Assembly (NCBI GenBank): GCA_949358305.1
Contig: OX442314.1
Span: 29,621,118 to 29,685,117, forward strand
Source of the DNA: Strigamia acuminata
Taxonomy: Eukaryota > Arthropoda > Chilopoda > Geophilomorpha > Linotaeniidae
Direction: 5' to 3'
Length of the DNA stretch: 64,000 bases
A program made the position numbers and the translations under genes. The notes beneath the pieces were generated by a model, which saw only the letters and a program-made list of their open reading frames with translations, did no database searches and was not told where the DNA came from. Each line of letters opens with the position of its first letter. The stretch's first letter is position 1. Positions 21,122 to 31,800 of the stretch are shown here, one piece after another.

Positions 21122-24100
21122 TACAAGTTTTTTCGAAACATGTCAGTTATGATCTTGACTGCTTTTTCAAACTCAGCTGTTGACACTGGTTTGTCCTTTT
21201 TAGAGGATGGGCAGTCTTTTTGCCAATGCCCTAATTTTTTGCATAAATTGCATGGATCAGTGGCAGGCGATTTCTTTTTCGTTGCTGCTAGCGAGGCAGA
21301 ACGAGAACGAGCGTCAGACCGGCGCTCTGGCGACACCGCGGGTGATTTTGAATTCCTTTCGGTATTCACCTTTGATGCGTCAAATGAAACATTTTTTGGT
21401 TTCATTCTTGGCTTCCATTTGCCTGCAACGGGGTTATTTTTTGCTAACAACGCCGCTGCTTTGGCTAATAAAGCCAACGTCTCGTCTCCCGCTTCCTCCT
21501 CCTCTTCAGCTTCTTCAGCGTCAGACGGCGGAGTTTCAGCTCCAGTTATATTTGCATGTAACTTAGGGACTGAATGAGGATTTTTGACGTCCTTTTTGGA
21601 AGATTCTTTTTTCGAACTCTTCCCTTCCACTTCGTCTAGAAAGTCTTCGTAACTAGGTGGCTGCAACAATTTCAAACCATTCAAGGTTTCATTGTTTTGC
21701 TCAGCGAGTCTCTTCTCTCGCTTTAAGTACGCTGACCTTTCGGCATCTGTAAGGTAGGCTTTGTACTTTTCGTCAATGCGTAATTGATTGACCTCCATGA
21801 ACTCGTTTAACTCGGAGAATTTCCCCGGGTCGGGAGCGTCCGACATCATCAGAATATTTTTACTATATTCTGTGAGACCAGCTCTGAACTGATCATCTGC
21901 TGTTGCGTCAGTAACGGCATGTGGCATTCTGCCAAGCAGATTCTCTGCTCTTAGCATGTACGAATGTAAGCTTTCGCCTTTTCGTTGCTTAAGACATCTC
22001 CAGAGCGTCTTGATGTCTTCGCTCGATTCACCAAATTTGAACATAAATTGTTTAACGAAGTCATCCCACTTCGTGAAGTCTTTCCTGCGAAACCACTCCT
22101 TGACATCGCCAACCAGTATTCTTGGTACTAGATGGGCCAATGCACCTTCACAGCCAAAACTGTGAACCTTGCCTAGTTCGAATATTTCCAGCAAGAGGTT
22201 TGACCCTGCTTGCCAATTTCCATTATAGGCATGTGGGATAACTCGATCCCATCTAATGAACTTTTCATCTGTTGTTTGATGAGTCCATTTATCAGAAGTG
22301 AATTCATTTATTTTTTGCAAAATAATTTTATCCCTTCTGTTTTTTCGCTGTTGTTGAGCATTTTGCCTCAACAACTGGTCAATCTCATCTTTCGTGTAGA
22401 AATCGGGTCTTTGAGTTCTACTACGTGTTCTGTGACGAGATCGCCCTCTCACACTGGGACGTGAGGAATCTGTATCTGACGCAGATTCATGATTCGGATT
22501 TGGCGGCGGATCAGGGTCCGGAGGATCGTCGCCATCTGGCGGACGACGGTCTCCATTTGGTGGTCCCCTTCCACCTCGATTGCCATTCGAATTGTGGTCA
22601 CGTGAGTGGCCACCTCCATGTCCATCTGAACTATCTCCACCTGGTGGGTCACCACCTGGTGGATTTCCACGGTATCTCGGCCCATCACGGATGTCGTTGT
22701 GACAATCTCGCTTTGGTGAGCCTTCTCGCGGATTATCGTGTGACCGTCCACGATCGTGTGGTTTCTCACGTTCTTTATTTTTTCTCTCTAGCAATCCGAT
22801 TAATCGGTCACTATTGCTAAAGAATCGATCCGAATTTTGCGGAACTTTTGGGAAATGATATTCGGTCGGGTCTGGTTGTCGCTTTCGCTTTTTGCGACTG
22901 TGATGACTATTACGGCTTCCACGACTACTGCGTGAGTCATCACTGTCAGTCCAACTTGATTGTCGACTGACTTTTGGTTTAGCTGATGTTAAATCAATCA
23001 ACTCAGGTGATTTGGAAGCACCTTTTTGCAAAACTGGGGCTGGCTTTGCAAAATTATTTTTGCCGCAAACGTCTTGTACTTTTTGTACGACTACTGCAAA
23101 GTTCTCTTGTACCGTCAATAGATCTGCGCGAAGAATTTCGTTTTCACGAGCTTGCGCAGCTAAGTCGGCACGCAATAACTGCTCTGCAATACTTTGACTT
23201 TTGGCGGCTTGACCAGCATCAATTACTGACTGCTGTCGAGCGAGAAATACTTCATTTTCTCGTTGCGCTAATCTCTTAGCTCTTGCTGCTTGTTCTGCAG
23301 CATAATTCTCGTTATTTCGAGAAGTGGAGGGAATTACTTCCCTCGCTCGAACTGGGGCGGTTAGTTCGGCAGTCATTAAATTTGTGTTGGCTTCTCGCAA
23401 ATTTGCGTTGGCCAATCTCAAATTTTCATTAGCAATTTCTAAATCTTTTTGGGCTTGATTTAGTTGCTCGAGCCTTTGTTGTTGCTCTTCGTCAGTAATT
23501 AGCCAGGAAGCTTTTTCCTGCTCTAATTGTAACAACTTAACATGATCATTCGCACGTTGTTGTTTTAGTTCGGCATTTTGCTGCTGCATTTCTGCATGCA
23601 TTCGCTCGAACTCTGCTTGCAAGCTTGTTCTGACGATTTCAACGTCTTTTTGGCTTTGTTTGCGGACCATAGCTTTGTGGATTTGTTCCACAGTCATTTC
23701 GCTAGTGACTTTTACTCCCTCGAGCCTAGCTTGCTCACGGAGTGCGTCCATCATGGTTACACGCACGGGAGAATGAGAAACTTCCATATTGGAGTTCTCA
23801 GAATCTTGATGCGCTGCACCTTGGACTGGTGATGAATTCAGCGAGTGCTCCGCACTTGATGATTGAATTCGTAAATTCAAATCATCGTTTTGCGTCTTGG
23901 AATGGCCACTTCCAGTTGGATTGTTTAAGTCCAACTGGCCGCTTGGCGGGGATGGCTGTTGTCGCTCCAACGCTTGCGTGAATTCATTCACGATTAACTG
24001 TGCCGAGTTACAGTTAGCTGTTTGATCCATGGTTTCAAACAGTTCTTGTGACTCAGTCACTTCTTGATCCACGGCTGGTAGATCGATCGCCACTCGTCTC

Positions 24101-24144
24101 TTCGCCGGCCTTCCTCTCGGTCTCTTCTCTGAAGGAGTCGCCAT
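21121..24144 (-). CDS. gag: Gypsy gag polyprotein
   Basis: 1,007 residues from an ATG at 24,144, 91 nt after the primer site. The N terminus has a basic AT-hook-like stretch KRPRGRPAKRR. About residues 150-260 form a Gln/Leu/Asn-rich coiled coil. A long Gly/Asp/Pro/Arg-rich linker follows. The capsid-like part lies at about residues 580-760 and includes FIRWDRVIPHAYNG and VKEWFRRKDFTKWDDFVKQF. One CCHC zinc knuckle, CNLCKKLGHWQKDC, lies near the C terminus. It packages the element RNA into particles. It is unusually long for a Gypsy Gag because of the coiled-coil and linker regions. The frame is intact and ends at TAG 21,123-21,121, just after the slippery site. Confidence 0.9.
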   Translation of the reverse strand: MATPSEKRPRGRPAKRRVAIDLPAVDQEVTESQELFETMDQTANCNSAQLIVNEFTQALERQQPSPPSGQLDLNNPTGSGHSKTQNDDLNLRIQSSSAEHSLNSSPVQGAAHQDSENSNMEVSHSPVRVTMMDALREQARLEGVKVTSEMTVEQIHKAMVRKQSQKDVEIVRTSLQAEFERMHAEMQQQNAELKQQRANDHVKLLQLEQEKASWLITDEEQQQRLEQLNQAQKDLEIANENLRLANANLREANTNLMTAELTAPVRAREVIPSTSRNNENYAAEQAARAKRLAQRENEVFLARQQSVIDAGQAAKSQSIAEQLLRADLAAQARENEILRADLLTVQENFAVVVQKVQDVCGKNNFAKPAPVLQKGASKSPELIDLTSAKPKVSRQSSWTDSDDSRSSRGSRNSHHSRKKRKRQPDPTEYHFPKVPQNSDRFFSNSDRLIGLLERKNKEREKPHDRGRSHDNPREGSPKRDCHNDIRDGPRYRGNPPGGDPPGGDSSDGHGGGHSRDHNSNGNRGGRGPPNGDRRPPDGDDPPDPDPPPNPNHESASDTDSSRPSVRGRSRHRTRSRTQRPDFYTKDEIDQLLRQNAQQQRKNRRDKIILQKINEFTSDKWTHQTTDEKFIRWDRVIPHAYNGNWQAGSNLLLEIFELGKVHSFGCEGALAHLVPRILVGDVKEWFRRKDFTKWDDFVKQFMFKFGESSEDIKTLWRCLKQRKGESLHSYMLRAENLLGRMPHAVTDATADDQFRAGLTEYSKNILMMSDAPDPGKFSELNEFMEVNQLRIDEKYKAYLTDAERSAYLKREKRLAEQNNETLNGLKLLQPPSYEDFLDEVEGKSSKKESSKKDVKNPHSVPKLHANITGAETPPSDAEEAEEEEEAGDETLALLAKAAALLAKNNPVAGKWKPRMKPKNVSFDASKVNTERNSKSPAVSPERRSDARSRSASLAATKKKSPATDPCNLCKKLGHWQKDCPSSKKDKPVSTAEFEKAVKIITDMFRKNL
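21127..21133 (-). other. -1 ribosomal frameshift slippery heptamer
   Basis: Minus strand A-AAA-AAC in the gag frame (codons CGA AAA AAC TTG TAG). This is a canonical X-XXY-YYZ site two codons before the gag stop. A -1 slip enters the pol frame, which is open from here onward. Confidence 0.85.
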
Positions 24145-24235
24145 TTTTCAATGAGGATAAAGAAAGGATAGAGAAGAAAGATAAGCAAGATAAAAATGGC
24201 GGGTAAATTTTAACTAACAAAGTTATACAATGACT

Positions 24236-24253
24236 ATCCCGGACGGGCCCCCA
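24236..24253 (-). other. Primer-binding site, tRNA-Pro type
   Basis: Minus strand TGGGGGCCCGTCCGGGAT, two bases inside the 5' LTR. It is complementary to the 3' end of a tRNA whose acceptor stem reads ACGGGCC plus CCCA, as in animal tRNA-Pro. It differs at one base from the classical tRNA-Pro primer site of murine leukaemia-type retroviruses. Confidence 0.8.
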
Positions 24254-24255
24254 CG

Positions 24256-25215
24256 TGCTGCGATCCGGGTTTTTATCCACTTAATTTCTAATAAATTAAG
24301 CAGAAACCGCAGGTGAATGCTATAAAAGACTTACAATCGGCGGCCTTAAATTATCTAGGGGTTAAGTTTAAGGAAAAGAAATAAAAAGACAGTTTTATCA
24401 ATAAAAATCACAAATATGTATTTATTCGTTTAAATTACAATGACTAGTTAAAAATATCACGAATGCGACAAGTCGCGAAATGAAATGAGCGGGAACAATG
24501 GAAGGGCTTGCAACGACTGTTGCAAGCTACAAAGCGTCAGAAATGGCGCTTAAACAACACACAGTTGTTAGGCGAAGGCAAATTGTCTTCGTTCTGCAAA
24601 CTCACGAACGATGGTCGAAGACGATGGTTCTCGTGGGTTTCTTCTATGGCTCGTGCGACGGCTCGGCGGCGGTGGTTGACGGCTGTAGGCGTCTGGTCCA
24701 GGTACGATGGCGATGGTTGCCGTTCGCGCGGCAACGATGGCGATGGTTCACTTGGATCAGGAAACTTCTTCTCGTTACGTTTGCTGGAATTAGCTACGGC
24801 TAATTCAAGCAGGATAGCTGGCTTTGTAATTCGTTACAAAGCAAGCTGGTGAAACTTGACGGTTACACGGTCCACTGTCAATACGTATTGTCGGAGCAGA
24901 TATCGCAGTGATGTTGTGGGTTGTGTATTTTTGTCAAGAGTCCCGATTTGAGCCAAGGCGCGAGCCCAGCACGCTTCAATATTGCGCAGAAAACCTGCGC
25001 ACTTAGCTCAAATGGGTGCAACTAGTGGTTATTACACCATATTGCACCATAACGGCTAATAACCGTCTTCACCCCGGACAACCTGGGGTGATATGTGCCT
25101 AGAGAGGATTTCTCCCCTCGGTCACATGATCTGACTTGGCGTGTGCCACAGTCAAATTAATTAGAAGACAATTAATTTTATCTTCTAAGTTGGTGAATAT
25201 TTTGAGATCACCACA
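24256..25215 (-). repeat. 5' LTR of the large Gypsy element
   Basis: 960 bp and nearly identical to 12,873-13,832. It drives transcription on the minus strand. Differences I noticed are two in the CTAYGGCTYGTGC region and one in CACCCCRGACA. Confidence 0.93.
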
Positions 25216-25268
25216 ATGTGGTAGTTAATTTGAAGTTTTAGTTGAGGGATAAAACATGTATTGATTAT

Positions 25269-25390
25269 TTCAAATTGATTTTCCACAAAACAAGTTGCTA
25301 ATCATCATTTTCTGCACGACATCCGCCGCTCTTCATTTTTTATTTATGCTGAATAACACGAAAGTGTAAACTCGATAACTACTTACTTTA
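25269..25390 (+). promoter_or_regulatory. Conserved upstream block of copy D
   Basis: AAATTGATTTTCCACAAAAC, TTTCTGCACGACATCCGC and ACACGAAAGTGTAAACTCGA match the block before copy C almost base for base, and before E-H more loosely. Confidence 0.5.
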
Positions 25391-25420
25391 ATTTTCTTCA
25401 ACAGCGTCAGTTGTGCAATC

Positions 25421-27339
25421 ATGCTGCAACGCAAACGGGCTCGTCCTAGTTATCCCGTCAAAGTATTCGTATACAGGTGCAGAAGTGTTAAAAAAGTTAG
25501 ACGCGTCATATCCGAAGAAGATCAAATTAAATTTTTGGGATTAAACAAATTGAATGATCGATCGTACAGCGCAGTTTCCAAATTTATTTGGTTTATAATT
25601 GTCGTGGCTTGCTTCGGCGGCTGTTGCTTCCAAATTTCCACACGCGTGATCATCTACCTTGAAGGATCAATTACACTCGAAGTGAAATTAACACCGCAAA
25701 CGTTTTTTACACCACCTTCAGTCACGTTATGCGGCACAAATATGTTGTTTATGATGCTAAAATTGAGAAAAAATAGGTCAGACGAGCATATTGTAAACAA
25801 TCAAATCGATACGGTCAAATTATGGAATACAGTGGGTCAAGTGCATCCGAAAGACTTAGTTTCCTTATTCATTGTAAGTTTACGTAAAATTAACCAAATA
25901 TTGCACTAGTTACTTAAATCAAGTTTGCGCCCGCCAATTTGATAACGGGCACAAATTGTTCAAGCAAAGAGATAGAATTTTGATTTTTGATTGAAGTACG
26001 TTTGTTCTTCACTAGTGCAAAGACGGATCCAGCGATGACTGTAGAAAACCAGTTGCACAATCAATGATAACTGAGACCTTTAATACAATATTTGGACGTT
26101 GTACTATGCTGACTATGAGTAAGTTATCTGTAAAATATAAACACCTTATTGAGCCAGGGTTTGGAGTATGCAGTAGTCATCAGTGGTGGACCGGCCAAGG
26201 CATTAGTCTGTGGGCCCCTTAATCATTAAACAATATGTAATAATGTAACTTCCAACATTGTAATAGTGGTGGGCCCCCTTTGTCTCTTGACAACCAATAT
26301 TTTTAGACCCAGTCCACTATTGATAGTCAGTGGCGCATCATGGCACTCACTGATCATGTGGTTCAAAAATTTTGCTTACATAATTGTAGAGGAGAAAATG
26401 CTATTTAGAGGTCCAGTTACATTTGTAGATCTCTTCTGGAACAGTGTCAACTCAACCTATCCCCCACCAGAAGAAAATACAATAGTAGTAGGTTTTTATA
26501 ACGAAAATAAGGACAATTGTATTATAATTTTGGGGTGGGGAATTTTTAGTTTTCTCTCTACAAGGATACGTTCAAGCATGTACATGATGGCATAATTGTT
26601 GCCGATTATGCTGATGTCAATTATTATACAAGATTTCGGATATCTGCAAAAGAGGTAAAGTATTTCTTGCATTCAAAGTTTCTGCTTTTGCTATTTTCAA
26701 AAACAATAATAAAAAAATGTAAAAACCGAAATCAGAACATGCCTTGTTTTAGATTCATTTACGGATTCATTTGTATTTACTTTAGTACAATAATTTGGAT
26801 ATGCCTCACAATCCCTGTGCTCCAGAGGAGGAAGTCGTTTCTTGTCTGAACACATGCATTGACAAAACAATGTTGCAGAATATGACCTGTGGGTAAGATG
26901 ACCAAGTCGTTTTTAAAAAACGTTTTTTTCGTTCTATAAATCTTGTGTTTTTGTCAGATTGCCATTTATCAATTCTACATTGCCGCAGTGCACTGGCGTT
27001 AGCGAAACTGTAGATAATTACGTGTTTGCGTTAGAATTTACTTCGACAATGGCACGCCAATGTCAGTCTTGCAGATGCAAACGCAAATGCAACGAAGTAA
27101 AATACACACTGCACAAAGATATTCAGAGAATAAATAAAGAGAGTAACGATACACATTTGAGGTTGTTCTATGCAGACGAGACACATGAAACGTTAACAGA
27201 GCGGGAATTGTTCACGCTTTCATCATTATTCAGTGATATTGGAGGAACCATGGGTGTATATCTTGGCATTAGCATATTCACAATTCTTGATCTTACTAGC
27301 ACTCTAATCCGAAAATTACTTCAATTTGTTTCTAAATGA
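25421..27339 (+). CDS. DEG/ENaC sodium channel copy D
   Basis: Sodium-channel subunit of 415 residues. Exons: 25421-25873, 26016-26118, 26390-26487, 26550-26654, 26786-26892, 26958-27339. All exon lengths equal those of copy C, and the proteins differ at scattered positions only. Landmarks are FLGLNKLNDRSYS, membrane segment 1, PPSVTLCG (Phe of the usual FPS replaced by Pro), CRCKRKCNEVKY and SDIGGTMGVYLGIS followed by membrane segment 2. Introns are compact (intron 4 is 131 bp). The pair C/D looks like the most recent duplication in the array, and the large Gypsy element now sits between them. Borders are canonical and no disablement is seen. Confidence 0.92.
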
Positions 27340-28451
27340 TTTGTAGCTTCAATTTAGATTTAAATATAAATAAAGATTAAAACTTGTTTGGCATTTCTTT
27401 CCTTTTTTTAAACTTCTACAAGTTGTGGTGACCCCACTAGGATGGCTCAGCTTGGAGCAGCTGCACCGTGACCCACTTTCTTCTTGTGGGAGAGTGGAGG
27501 CCGCTTCCCCCTTTCTCAGTGCATTGACATTTTGTCAATGGGCAAGTGTCTGCCCCTAGGAAGCGGGGAGGACTCTACTCGACGACATGCATTGGGTGAC
27601 ATCGGTCACCTGATGGCCCTCTTTTGTGCCAAGGAATTTGCCTCAGCACCAAGAGGGCAGAACAAATACAGAAAACGAACAAACAACACGTAAAACCCAA
27701 CGTCCTAAACCGTCAGGCCTTCGCAACCAAAGCAAGGAGTGACTTAACACATTGTACAATTTATACGTGATTAACGTTATTTCTGCACAACCTTCGCAGT
27801 TGCTAAACTGCGATATCAAACTTAGCCACGACACTTAGGCAACATTTCTCACTAACCGTGGGAAACAGCCAAATTAGCGTTGTATTCAGTAGTTAGCGAG
27901 TCGTGAGGATATTGCCTCACAAGCCTAACTACTAAGACGCTCTTCGCCGAGGTTTGAATCGCCGGAGAGGCAAAATCCGCCTTTGTGTGCATCGCCGGAT
28001 AAATGAAGTAAGTCTCTGTGTGGGCTTTCGTAGAACAAACGGAACCCTATACAACAGCCAAGGATTTCAGTCTCTCGTTGAGAGCATTCCACTCGCGCGA
28101 TAGCATGAGCCCACGAGGACCAAGAAGGAAGACAAAGACGACTGCAGGACGACAACGGACCAACACACTCGAGGTAAACTCGCGTGCGAATTCGACCGCC
28201 ATTTTGGATCGCCTTTGAAATCACATTCATTAATAGTATTGCATTCTTTATCGGGTGAAATAAACATCCCTTATATTTTATACACTTGTGTAATTCTTTG
28301 GGTAACCGCTCTAACAAAGCGGTAATTAAAAAGGTAAGTGAATCTCAACCATGTAAAGTAACTTCGGAGACGGTAGAGCGCGACAAACTTCAATTCCTTC
28401 AACCCAACACATTCATCACAATGGTTAGTATTTAAAATGTCATGAATATAC
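27340..28451. mobile_element. About 1-kb insertion in the copy D 3' flank, possible solo LTR
   Basis: Copy C's 3' flank is continuous from ACTTCTACA to CAATTCCTCC, but the matching flank of copy D is split by about 970 bp (roughly 27,423-28,385). ACAA lies at both junctions. The insert begins near TGTGGTGACCCCAC, ends near GAGCGCGACA and carries AATAAA at 28,259. This is compatible with a solo LTR, although clean terminal duplications are not visible. The surrounding bases are ordinary flank. No supported ORF. Confidence 0.45.
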
Positions 28452-28706
28452 TGTGGAGTTTTTCGGGCGTAACTGGCGATAACGATCGCCAGGGGGCGGG
28501 CGGACACAAACGGAATATGTCCGAGAAACGTTTTGGGGGTGAACAGCCAATTGGGGGCCGTTCTTTGTAATCAACCAATCAGGGTTGACCAGTGTGATAT
28601 ATAATCAGTTTGTTTTGTTTAATAAAATCACTTGAAGTTAACTAGAGCTTGTAGTTGTGTCTTGGTAATTTCGGGTCAGCTAGTCTCAGCTTTGAGATAG
28701 TTTACA
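28452..28706 (+). repeat. 5' LTR of the small Gypsy element
   Basis: 255 bp. Contains CCAAT near 28,575, a TATATAA box at 28,598-28,604 and AATAAA at 28,621-28,626. TCAGAAGTGGGG follows directly and may be the primer site. Confidence 0.93.
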
Positions 28707-28899
28707 TCAGAAGTGGGGTAGAAGGATTCGATGCGACGATAAGTTAGACGAATAAAGTAGAAGACGATTGTTTTTGGCGACTGAAGCAGAATTCGAAATT
28801 CGGGTTAGCAAATAACGCGTGAACAATTCGGGAAACGAGAGAGTCGATTCGCCGAAACAAACACGTGTTACGAAGGTTAGCCGAATTACGAGAAAAGAG

Positions 28900-31800
28900 A
28901 TGGCCGGAGCAAAAGCAGTCGTAGCGAAAATCAGACGCGGAGCATTCCCAACGGAGGCCGAGTGGGACAAACTGAGAGCCAAAGACGTCCAGCCAATGTT
29001 GATAGAACGGAATATCGTGCCGCCGAGATTAAAACGAGATATGATCACCACGTTGCGACTAGCCGTGCTTACAGAGCTAGGACTCGCGGACGAAGACGTG
29101 AATCAAGAAGAGGTAGAGGAAGACGACAAAGAAGAAGAAGAGAAAGACGAAGAGAAAGCAGAAGACAACAATCCGAAGATAGAAGAAAACGCGCCGATAC
29201 AAGCGATGATAAACGGCAGATTTAGTGCGGATCAAGTGCAAAAGCTAATGCAAACGCAAATGAAGCAAATGATGGAGGCGATGCTAGCGATGCAGACGAA
29301 ACCAGAGGCGCCGAAAGAGAAGAAAGAAGTTAAGAACGCGCCAAAGTTACCACGATTTTCGGGCACTCGAAGCGAGCTGCGTACGACCACGCAATGGTTA
29401 CAAGACGTCCGTGAATACGCGAAGGAATACCAATGGACGAACGTAACTACGGTGACGACGGCGGCAGCAGCGTTAGAAGGACCAGCGAAGGTGTGGCAAG
29501 ACAGCGCGGGAACGACGATCCGGAACTTCGACGTATGGGCGGTTGAGCTAACAAAGAATTTTTCAGATCGACAGTTGTCGTACGAAGACAAAGAAAGATT
29601 GATTCGAGCGCTGCAGAAAAACGACGAGACCACCGAAACCTATTTGCGACAAAAGTGGGCCACGTGCGAACGGTTGGGAATGTCGATCAACGACGCGCAG
29701 AATTACCTGTTAGACGGATTGAAGAGCAAGTCGGCAACGGCGCCGATGTACGTCGTCAAATACCAACACATTAGCGATATGGTTGGAACGGCGCAAGACT
29801 TGGAAGCGCGAGCAAAGGGGACAACGATCGAAGCTAAAACGAGGCCAAGCGTGGCGAAGCCGAACGGAAGGGGATTCGACGCAGGACCGAAGTGTTACAA
29901 GTGTGGCGAGAAGGGACATCAAAAGGCGGATAGTCCAAACGAGATGAAGTGTTTTAAGTGCCACGAGTCGGGACATTTGGCAAACGCGTGTCCAAACGGA
30001 GTGAAATGTTTCAGTTGCAACGGTTTCGGGCATATGGCAAACACGTGTCCAGAGCCGAAGAAAGAGCGGAAGCAGCCACCGAAGGACAAGTTGGACGTTA
30101 AGACGAAGAAGATTTACAAAATCGAAGCCGAGGAGATGCAGCCAGAATTCGAGACCATGATGTGGGTCGATGGAAAGAAATGCAGCGCGGGAATCGATAC
30201 GCAAAGCGCCGTGTGTCTAATTAGTAAGACGTTTTCGCAACGTACGAAGATCGAAGAGCCGGACTACGAATACGTGATCGAAGGGTTCAATCAGGACGCA
30301 AGTCGCTACCGCGGACGAACGAGGTGTGATGTAGAAAGCGCAAACGTGAAATTAACGGGTGTCGAGTTCTACGTGGTCGACGACGCCAAAATGCCGACGG
30401 AAGTCTGGATAGGGAAACCATTCCTGAAACACCCGACGATCACGATGCAATCAGACGGAGGATACGTAACGTTCAGACCGAGGGAAGGGATGCAAGACGA
30501 ATCAGGAATTTCAAGAATCCAGCCAAAAATCACTGCAGCAAAGCCGCGAGCGCTCGTGATCGACGAAAACAAAGTGGTACCAGCCCACTCGATAAGTTTG
30601 GTGACGGTGCGAGCGAAGAGTCAGTCAGACGGGTTGTTTTACGTAGAAAACGAGCACGCGGTGACAGATCGATTGGAAGTACCGGAAGGCCTGATCGAAG
30701 TGAAGAACGAGCGAGCAACGATGCCGATAATCAACAACGGGCCAGAAGAAGTCCGAATCACACGAGGACGGAAGCTTGGACACGTCGAAATCACTGAAGA
30801 AGAGCCATCGTTACGCCAAGTACAAATCAAGAAAGTCGCAACGATCGAGGCAGGTCCGAAAACGCGAATAACGGCCGACGAGATTAACTTGGGCAAGTCG
30901 GTGACGCCAGAAGAGAAGGAGATCGTATTGACGATGATCAACGACGAATTTCGGGACTGTTTCGCGACGAGTTTGGAGGAGGTCGGATGTTTTCCAGACC
31001 TCAAAATGGATATCGAGCTAACAACAACGAGACCAACGAATTTGCGGCGATACCAGTATTCAGCAGCGCAGCAAAAAGAGATCGACAAGATGGTCGCCGA
31101 ATTGGAAGGAGCAGGATTCGTGACGCGATCAAAGAGTCCATTCAACAGTCCGATCGTGATGGTGCGCAAGAAAACCGGCGAATGGAGAATTTGTATCGAT
31201 TTCAGGTCGCTCAACGAAATAACGGTGAAGGAACACTTTCCGTGTCCCAGGATGGATGAGTTACTCGACGGGACGCACGAATGGCGAGTCTTCCTAGTGT
31301 TCGATTTGGCGTCGGGTTACTACCAGAACGAATTGACGGCCGGAGCGCAAGAGAAAACAGCATTTTCGACAATGAACGGCAAATATCAGTTTGTGCGGAT
31401 GCCGTTTGGGTGGATAAACGCGCCGTTTGTTTTCAATCGAGTAATGGAGTTGGCGTTCGGACATTTGCCATACGAAGTACTGCGCAGATATATGGACGAT
31501 CTTCTATCGGGTGCGAAAACGAACGCAGAGTTAATCGAAAAGATGCGAAAGATCTTAATCGAGGTGAGAAGATCGAAGCTCACATTGAAGTTGAGCAAGT
31601 GCCACTTCCTCTGCGAAGAAGTACAGTTTCTCGGGCTACGACTGACGAAGGACGGCCTACAACCAGGATTCGAGAAAACAAGCGCGATCAAGAATTTTGC
31701 GAAGCCGAAAGACGTACGAGGCGTAAGGAGTTTCTTGGGGTTGTGTGGGTATTTCCGACGATTTATTGCGGGATATGCGACAAAAACAAGAGCACTAACG

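Larger units (their letters stand above)
12873..25215 (-). mobile_element. Complete Ty3/Gypsy LTR retrotransposon, 12.3 kb
   Basis: Two direct 960-bp LTRs (12,873-13,832 and 24,256-25,215) bound gag, pol and a third ORF, all on the minus strand. On that strand the LTR begins TGTGGTGATC and ends GATCGCAGCA. The four bases ATGT flank both ends (12,869-12,872 and 25,216-25,219), a target-site duplication. I see only three base differences between the LTRs, and all ORFs are long, so the insertion is recent. The pol order protease-RT-RNase H-integrase and the GPY/F motif identify Ty3/Gypsy. It separates DEG/ENaC copies C and D without disrupting either. Confidence 0.95.

Noticed and set aside
27423-28385. 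Definite solo LTR
   Set aside because: Start TGTGG and end ...ACA with AATAAA fit, but the flanking duplication and a matching full element are not visible, so it is kept only as a possibility.
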